A DNA stretch of 62,000 nucleotides from Chrysomallon squamiferum (Eukaryota > Mollusca > Gastropoda > Neomphalida > Peltospiridae), in contig CM022670.1 in NCBI GenBank assembly GCA_012295275.1, positions 41,977,974-42,039,973 of the forward strand, written 5' to 3'. Made by a program: the position numbers and the translations under genes. The notes under the pieces are model-generated. The model was not told where the DNA came from, made no database searches, and worked only from the letters and a program-made list of their open reading frames with translations. Below are positions 55,058 through 62,000 of this stretch, in pieces. The number at the start of each line of letters is the position of its first letter. Position 1 is the first letter of the stretch.

Positions 55058-56025
55058 TCACTCACACACACACACACACTGGGGTATCCAGACTGCATTG
55101 AAATTTGAGTATTGCCCCTTTTATTTAGCATTTTAATCATTCTTTATTTATTTTTGGGGGACAAATACTGTCATTTTCTGTCGATGTAAAGAACATGTTG
55201 AATACGTCTCCCTGTTGTAGCACTATTATAATATGATCTGTAATTTTTCAGTAGTGCCTGTTGTGTGTGTGTGTGTTAGGACGAAGTTGTAATATTACCT
55301 GCTACAAGACTCTGACCAAGTTGTATGTTTATCTGTTCATACGGATCATCTGAAAAATTAAATAACAGTAAATACCATGACAAACGTTTTGTGACGTCAA
55401 ATTAAATAGCAGTTAATGACATCACAAACATTTTGTGACGTAAAATTAAATAAGTTAACATCACAAACGTTTTGTAACTTAAAATTAAATAACAGTTAAC
55501 ATTACATACGTTTTGTAACGTAAAACAAAATAAGTTAACAACACAAACGTTTTGTAATGTAAAATTAAATAACACTTAACCACATATTAGACGTTTTGTA
55601 ACGTTGAATTATATGACATAAATGTTCTTGCATGATTTGCTTAAAACTAATTTTTCTCAGAAACTTTTAATGCTTACTAGTTACTTAGATAGAAATAAAC
55701 ACGTCAATGCTTAAACTTGAAAAATAAATATTTACTGAAATAAAACTTTTACTAAATATAAATATTTTCCCCAGAATCATCTGCTATGTTCAAATTAAAA
55801 GAGGATACTTAGAATTAAAATGTTTATGTGTGTATATGTTATACAATTTCATATAAAAATCAATGTTGAGAAACTAAAAAGTTTCTAGGGTATTTTATTA
55901 ATCAATTAAAAAAACAACAACATACAAACAAACAACAAAAACAACAAAAGCTTTCAGACACGGTTAAACAGTGATCAAGTTAAATAATTTATATTTATGT
56001 TTTACTGTTTTCTTTCTTTCTTTTT

Positions 56026-56099
<74 letters not shown>

Positions 56100-56308
56100 T
56101 ATATATATATATATTTTTTTATTTTTATTTTTTTATTATTATTATGTTTATTAAGAAACGAAAGTCTCTGCTGTAAGGGTAATGCCTGTGTGTAAAATGT
56201 CAGAAATCGATTTTCACGTTTCCATACATACACACATACTTTTCAGTAAATTATCTTCCTTGTTCCGTTTTTCTTCTTCTTTTTTCTTTCTTTCTTTCTT
56301 TTTTTTTT

Positions 56309-56339
<31 letters not shown>

Positions 56340-57229
56340 TTTTTCATATTCTGGATACTTAATTTAAATTATTATTATTATTATTATGAATGAATGAATG
56401 AATGAATTAATTAATTAATTTATCGCCTTTTACAGAGAAGTTGAAGATTGGGATCGTGATGTCAAAACATTTTTCATTTTAAAGTTCCTGTTCGTATATC
56501 TGAAATACAGTTAGTTTTCAGTTATATCAGTGACCTCTCCCGAGTAAATAATATTTATATGAGCGCTGCCAGCACATTTCTACTAAAACGAATAATTGTG
56601 AACATTAATATGATGTTTATGATGACGGACATGACGTGTGTTTAGCCGGACATGATGTTTGTGAAAGCGGAAGGAAGTGACGTTAGTGAAAGCGGAAGTG
56701 ACGTACCCTGTACACTTGTTGCTCCTGGACTCTGTGGCGGGTTTTGGTACTCGTTCTGCTGTTTGCTGTCTCTGTCGCACAGATCTGACAAACTCTCCGG
56801 TTTTGGGGTTTTCTTTTTCTTTCTCATAGAACTTAGAACTTTACTCAGTCTCTGAATAGGTTTTGTTTTCGGAACTTCTTCTACTGCAGACGTCCGTTTT
56901 CTTAGCTGAATTCCTGCAAGTGCTCTGTAATAACAAGCACTTGTTTGTATGTCTTTATACACACACCAGCGCACGTGCATACACTCATACGTACATACAA
57001 ATACACACACATATAACCAAATATACATATACATATATATACATATAGACATACATACATAATGCATGCATATGTGCATACATACATTAATGCGTATATA
57101 ATAGGTTTGGATTTAACTATTAAGCAAAATAAGCTTAAGGTATCATGGTGTGTATTTGTTCATAGCCGGATTTACCAAGAATCATTTGCGCAAATGGTGC
57201 TTCCATAATATTCATAATAAATGAATAAA

Positions 57230-57306
<77 letters not shown>

Positions 57307-57649
57307 ATAATATTAAAAATTATAACAGAGATTAACGATATGCATTAAAATGATAACTAAACGAGTAATGAGGATCTGAACAAACATTTCGCAGTTAAAA
57401 AAGTAGGAGAAAACTTTCCAAATATAAATATAGTGGAATTACACAAAAATAAACATCATTTGCTAGCTTACTACAAGTTTTGTATTCTGAGTTACATACA
57501 AATGGGGTGCCAAAATGTAAAGGTATTGATGCGGCCCTGCGTATGTACGTATTTACATACATACATACACACATACATACATACATACATACATACATAC
57601 ATACATACATACATACATACATACATACATACATACATACATACATACA

Positions 57650-57717
<68 letters not shown>

Positions 57718-59730
57718 TTACTGCAGATGCACATCCTTCATGCACATATACATTACACATACTCGCACATACCACAAATAAACGTACATACATACGTACA
57801 TATATACGTACGGTCGTGCACAGACGTATACGTACCCTTCTGACTGGGACGGTCTTATCGGCCTGTTTCGGCCATTTCTGTTTTGACTTTCATCTTGTTT
57901 ATCAAGAAACTGTTGAGTACGATCAGGAGCCATTTCACTTTCGTTTATGTCTTCATAGTCGTTGCTGTTGGCAGTCTGCAGTTTATGTGCGACGTGTGTG
58001 CGTATTTTCTCCACTCTGATGAACGCTGTGTTGGTGGGTTTGGGGAAGACGAAGTATCCCTGAGGAAAGTCCAGTGTTCGTCCGAATGCCAGCAGAAACG
58101 AATGTCGCACCGACAGCTCAACACACGTCTGCAGAACCGGGCTGATGGTGCCTGCGTCCGCATACCTCAGAGGTGATACGACGATGACGTCGTCTAAAAC
58201 AATACTCAACATTCTGAATGAACTAGGCAGAGGGAGAGGTTCTTCTCCATATCTATTGATCACCGACATTCGTCTGGTTGGCATGGCAACCTGATGAGAA
58301 ACGATCTGGTCCATTGTGAATGGTCTGTTTTTATTAAAGTCCAGTAATTCTTCCATTTTAATCTCCAGATCTGTCGGAAGTGAGATTTTGGAAGTTCCTC
58401 CACTGCGACTGAATTTCTGACAGCGGACGACCTGGCATGGATCCACGGTACTCTTCCGCCATCTTTTCTTCACAGTTTTTGTTTTCTGAGCAGTCAGCAC
58501 CAAGAAATCTCCACACTTCAAACACACTGGGTCAGGATAGTCCGTGTACACATCGTCAAGCACTTTGAAGTACGTTCCAACAGGACATTCAAATAATTCT
58601 TCCACTTTCTCAAAAGTTCTTGGGTCTTCAACAAACGTACCCTGCAACCTGCTGTCCATGAGAAAGTATTTGTCTCTGTGATCCAGGCAGAGGATTTTCT
58701 CAGCTGCTTTCACTCTGTGAACTATTATGTCTGAAACATTTTTCAAGTGATTCGTCAGATCTGGGTGGATGTATCCGTGTCTGAGTAAGGTGGCTAGAAC
58801 GGGAAATTTAGATTCATATTCTTCCACAAATTCTTCAACATGATGAGATATAATTTTGTCCTCTGCTACTGGAAGTTCATAATCATCCTGTGAGAAGAGT
58901 CGCACGTGCAGGTCGACATCAAGTGGTAATTTCCACCGGACATCGAGGTCACCCCAGGGCGACACCTCTATCACCTCTGGTGGTTTGTGAAGATGTATGA
59001 CGCCTTTAAAACTAAGAGGCAGCTCTGGAACACAAGAACGACATTTGTCCACACTTGAGTCCAGAGATCTGTTCGGAACGGGAGAAGAACTGATGTCCAC
59101 GGGTTTTAGCTGTATGTTTTCCTCAGACAGTTTCAGTCGTCTGGGAACCCGGGCCTGGTTGATAAGTTCCCTCACCGTGTAACTACGAGTGTCCGGTATG
59201 CACGTAAATCTCCCCTTACATTCCGCAGACAGACGGACAAGATTTCCTGACACGTCAGTACATTCCAGACGAACATGATTGTCTTTAGAGTCGTGCACGA
59301 GTCTCACAAATCTGAACAAATCACCCGACTTCACTGAGAACCCCGGCAGGTACGGGTCGTCATAGTTTATATTCGCTCGGAAGTAAGTGGGACAGTCTTT
59401 AATTAGGTCAGCCACAGTTTCGTAAATAGTTTTCTGATACTGGCCGTCCTGGGTTTTAGGCTTTGGTGGCAAAACTGTGAACTTCAGGTTAGAATCGAGA
59501 GGAATCTCGGTTGCCTTGGTTCCGCCGCTGTCCGTGCAGTGGAAAGATATAGTCAGAGTGGAAGGCAGGTGAGAGCGAACCAACAGCACGTCACCGCGAG
59601 AAATTCTGATGTTGCTCGTAAAGTTACCTGATGTCACAGCCACGGTGCACGGCAGATCGACAAGTTGAACGAAGTCGTGCAGAGAATACGATGACGTCCC
59701 TGACACCGTAGACCTACTATACGACGACAT
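54723..59730 (-). CDS. Tandem-CABIT-domain protein, THEMIS/GAREM superfamily (four coding exons)
   Basis: Joining 59730-57836, 56924-56707, 55349-55299 and 54778-54723 gives 2,220 nt, or 739 residues; the phases match at every junction (2, 1, 1). Family knowledge: CABIT modules occur in THEMIS, a T-cell receptor signalling adaptor, and GAREM, an adaptor for GRB2 and ERK signalling. Seen: CABIT 1, about 18-250, starts YSLHDFVQLVDLPCTVAV and has the core LSAECKGRFTCIPD (168-180). CABIT 2, about 255-525, has EVSPWGDLDVRWKLPLDVDL and later SLPTDLEIKMEELL. A basic patch, MRKKKKTPKP (664-673), could be a nuclear-localisation signal. Three tyrosine motifs stand out: YEDI at 592, YQN at 691 (GRB2-type YxN) and YEQI at 708. 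No SAM domain is seen at the C-terminus, unlike GAREM. The two-CABIT layout is closest to THEMIS. Function in this animal is inference. Confidence 0.92.
54849..55080. repeat. (AAT)n and (CA)n in intron 3 of the CABIT gene
   Basis: AAT/AAC at 54849-54951; (CA)n at 55008-55079. The Leu- and Val-rich minus-strand translations are artefacts. Confidence 0.95.
55299..55349 (-). CDS. CABIT protein, coding exon 3 (micro-exon, 51 nt)
   Basis: A 51-nt exon between the acceptor TTTTTCAG and donor GTAATA. The incoming G plus AT makes Asp705, then DPYEQINIQLGQSLVA, ending phase 1. The length is divisible by three, so it could be skipped without changing frame, which would remove the Tyr708 motif. Confidence 0.8.
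55370..55620. repeat. Degenerate ~36-58-bp repeat in intron 2 of the CABIT gene
   Basis: Copies of AACGTTTTGTAACGTAAAAT followed by TAAATAACAGTTAAC. Confidence 0.75.
56030..56420. repeat. (CT)n-(TA)n and TTTC/TTTA/ATGA repeats in intron 2
   Basis: (CT)n at 56030-56095 followed by (TA)n to 56113; TTTC then TTTA at 56283-56342; (ATGA)n then (TTAA)n at 56386-56420. Confidence 0.93.
56707..56924 (-). CDS. CABIT protein, coding exon 2
   Basis: The acceptor TTATTACAG precedes A56924, which completes Gly632 with the GG of exon 1. The exon codes ALAGIQLRKRTSAVEEVPKT and continues through the basic patch and NEYQNPPQSP. It ends at CAGG|GTACGT (56707|56706), phase 1. Beyond the donor the frame runs into a short degenerate repeat (GTGAAAGCGGAAGTGACGT-like) and then a stop at 56642, so the splice is preferred over read-through. 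Confidence 0.85.
57102..57539. mobile_element. Candidate degraded hAT-like element in intron 1 of the CABIT gene
   Basis: The left end TAGGTTTGGATTTAACTATT and the right end, read on the minus strand, CAGGGCCGCATCAATACC are weakly alike. The flanks CGTATATA (57093-57100) and CGTATGTA (57540-57547) match at 7 of 8 bases, but leave one unexplained base at the left junction. A further internal copy of the GCCGGATTTACC end motif occurs near 57163. A (GT)n tract (57233-57300) has expanded inside it. Confidence 0.35.
57548..57717. repeat. (CATA)n-(CT)n-(TA)n in intron 1
   Basis: Begins about 120 bp beyond the donor of exon 1 in transcript order; three adjoining simple tracts. Confidence 0.96.
57836..59730 (-). 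CDS. CABIT protein, coding exon 1
   Basis: Codes residues 1-631 plus two bases, and holds both CABIT modules and Tyr592. The ATG at 59730-59728 (MSSYSRSTV) is the first in-frame ATG. The open frame upstream begins with a TTG at 59748 and is interpreted as 5' UTR; a short upstream frame ending ATGGATTGA overlaps it. The donor is GAAGG|GTACGT (57836|57835). Reading past it gives only tyrosine/valine-rich translation of a CATA repeat, which confirms that the exon ends here. Confidence 0.92.
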
Positions 59731-60250
59731 CACAGCTACTGTTTTCAATCCATTCCCGAAAATATTAACATTGTCACTTCCTTGTTACTCTCACCTGTAT
59801 AGGTATTGTCATAAGAGTTATCTACCTTGACACTGACCTGCATCGTTGAGTTACGAATCTTACCCTTTAGTACCTTTATGTAAATACATTCTTTATCCGG
59901 AAAAAAAAGAAGAAAAAAAGAAGAATGAAAAGAAATAAAGAAAGAAAAATAACGAAAGAGTGTAAAAGAAATGCTTTGTCTGTTCACAGAATATCCATTC
60001 TAAATGTTTTCTTTTTGTTCTTATTTTCGTACAAGATATTAATACATTTACCTGTGATAAAATGACAGATCGATATTAGGCTGAATCAGTTGACAATTTC
60101 CCGCCTGTTTCAAATACGGTGCCGAATGCAGAGGTGATCATGTTGGAGTAAAAACTTCCTCTCATCAAATGCAAAGTTTTAAATGCATTTTAATAACTGT
60201 ATGACTGTAACAGAGTATATTATGCACTAATAAAATATTTTATATTGATG
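59731..60250. other. 5' flank of the CABIT gene
   Basis: Includes a possible minus-strand donor ACAG|GTGAGA near 59798, which could end a 5' UTR exon, and a GAAA-rich stretch at 59900-59960. No clear core promoter seen. Confidence 0.3.
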
Positions 60251-60272
60251 ACTGCCTTAACAACAACCATGA

Positions 60273-60276
<4 letters not shown>

Positions 60277-60368
<92 letters not shown>

Positions 60369-60384
60369 CACCAACAACAACAGC

Positions 60385-60468
<84 letters not shown>

Positions 60469-60470
60469 TA
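60277..60470. repeat. (ACT)n-(AAT)n-(AAC)n-(AAT)n
   Basis: Four adjoining triplet tracts; single-amino-acid translations on both strands are artefacts. Confidence 0.97.
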
Positions 60471-61765
60471 AAAAAAAATCAATCAAAAACAAATCCCGGA
60501 TATTTATTTATTTTATTTCAGTTGTAAAATGTGTCATTTTATTATGAATAACTAAAAAATGTTTTCATCAAATAATATAAATATATTGAAAAAACAACAA
60601 ATCCTCCACAGTTTTTTTCAGCTTTTTACCTTAAACTTACAAAAAAGTACTATATGTGTTTATATGTGTCCCTGCGTATGTGTTTGTGTATACACGAATA
60701 TGTTTGTATTAGTATATGCATGTGTCTGTGTCTGTGTGTGTGTGTGTATTTGTATGTATGGATGTACTTACTAAGGGAAGCACATGTTTGTCTTTTTCTG
60801 TTATACGCTTCTGTTACTTTTGTTCTTTTTTACACTGAGTTAAGTTTTAAGTTTTTATTTGATTGTTTGTTTGTTTGTATGTTTCTTTGTAATTTTGTTT
60901 GTTTGTTTCTTAATTTATTTTCTATTACATATAATTATTTTAAGAACGAGGTAACTCGTTTAGCCTAGAGTATGAAATGTAAGTTATTTCCCTTGTGTCT
61001 GGTACGGCGGACATCGTTTTTTTTTTTTTTTATATATATATATATATTTATTTATGTGTATTTTTCAGTGAAGTTAAGGGTTAAACTGAAACTTTGTTGT
61101 GCTCTATCACGTTAAAACAACAAAAGAATACTAGTGTACATTCTGTCTTTGTTGATAATCTATAGGTTTGCAAGTGACAGAACAGTCATTGTTGTTCTTA
61201 ATTCCTAATAATACTATTAATTTTGTTTTATTTTATTTTATTTTTATTTATTTTACATCATCATCATCATCTTCATTATTATTATTATTATTTTGTATTT
61301 TTCTTTAAATCTTCATAATTTTATATTTTAATTTAGTGTTCTAGTCTAAGTCATTTTTCTTTATCAGATAAACACAAAACACGTTGTAAAACTGTGGATA
61401 TATTTTATTGCTGTATTTGATCATACAAAGTATATAACATATATAATACATTCTCACTTTGTCCTGTACTTAAAAATGAAAAATAAACTCATCCAAATAA
61501 CAAAATAATTTTGTTTAAATATATACGAAAAAAATAAAGAATAAAATAAATTGAAAAATTAAGACATAATAGTTACATAAACATTAAAGTAAATGTATTT
61601 AAGTTTGTGCCTAGCATTATATTATATATTAGGACTATATTTTATATTATCTAGGTTAGATAATTATTGTTAAATACATAAAAAATTGTCAAACAGCAGT
61701 AAATGAACAACAGGCTGTTCCATTGTTGGAATATCAAGAAGAAAACAACACATTATTTCACACGC
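60471..61765. other. AT-rich right flank without a supported gene
   Basis: GT-rich stretch at 60655-60765, poly(T) at 61018-61031, (TA)n to 61047, ATC/ATT at 61258-61290. No exon recognised. Confidence 0.45.
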
Positions 61766-61871
<106 letters not shown>

Positions 61872-62000
61872 TAAACACATACAGACATACACATACATAC
61901 ATATATACGTACACAAGACAAACTTTTATTTGGCAGTCCAGTACGTTTTATTTATTTATTTAAAAGATGGTTAACTGTATAAAGTAAATTCTATTGTTAA

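Noticed and set aside
56642-56706. Reading CABIT exon 2 through to the stop at 56642
   Set aside because: A strong donor GTACGT at 56706 and two further phase-matched exons with good acceptors give a better model; the read-through peptide translates a short repeat.
57718-57835. C-terminal Tyr/Val-rich extension of the CABIT exon 1 frame
   Set aside because: Intronic translation of CATA/TACG repeats beyond a GTACGT donor.
59731-59748. Extending the CABIT protein N-terminally to 59748
   Set aside because: That codon is TTG; the first in-frame ATG is at 59730.

Overview
This is an animal (eukaryotic) nuclear window. It is AT-rich, dominated by microsatellites and minisatellites, and its genes are split by GT-AG introns. 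Three protein-coding genes can be read exon by exon. The gene content, short introns in the right half, and four dispersed copies of a GTTATYTCCCTT-like motif suggest a mollusc, probably a gastropod. That assignment is inference, because no species-diagnostic gene is present.

Left third (1-21,000): a minus-strand NOL4/NOL4L-family gene. Its first coding exon (20281-20586) and second coding exon (4711-4851) are separated by a 15.4-kb intron. Both are in phase 0, and together they read continuously through the family's conserved N-terminal region. Later exons are not in the window. The intron and the left edge hold an inverted minisatellite array (1-1465), degenerate 22-30-bp arrays, a 35-bp array with a 245-bp higher-order duplication (8711-9708), long (CT)n runs, and a compound array in which an ~80-bp block alternates with (TTATA)n (14205-15700).

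Middle (21,000-50,300): no coding gene could be supported. Tandem arrays with 73, 26, 57, 19, 31, 32, 35 and 50-bp units alternate with non-repetitive, GC-richer islands of 300-900 bp. Several islands carry matches to animal regulatory motifs (RFX X-box, CTCF core, POU octamer, paired CCAAT boxes). They are best treated as candidate conserved non-coding elements.

Right end (50,300-62,000): two convergent genes. COX6C is on the plus strand (coding exons 51445-51596 and 51906-52002, with non-coding first and last exons). On the minus strand is a four-exon gene for a 739-residue tandem-CABIT protein of the THEMIS/GAREM superfamily (54723-59730). Its tail has a basic patch and three possible SH2-docking tyrosines. 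A probable hAT-type MITE lies between the two genes, and a second hAT-like remnant lies in intron 1 of the CABIT gene.

The three genes have no evident common pathway: a putative nuclear protein, a respiratory-chain subunit and a signalling adaptor. The observations most worth following are the CABIT gene with its phosphotyrosine-motif tail, and the recurrence of near-palindromic X-box motifs and CTCF-like cores in the gene-poor part.
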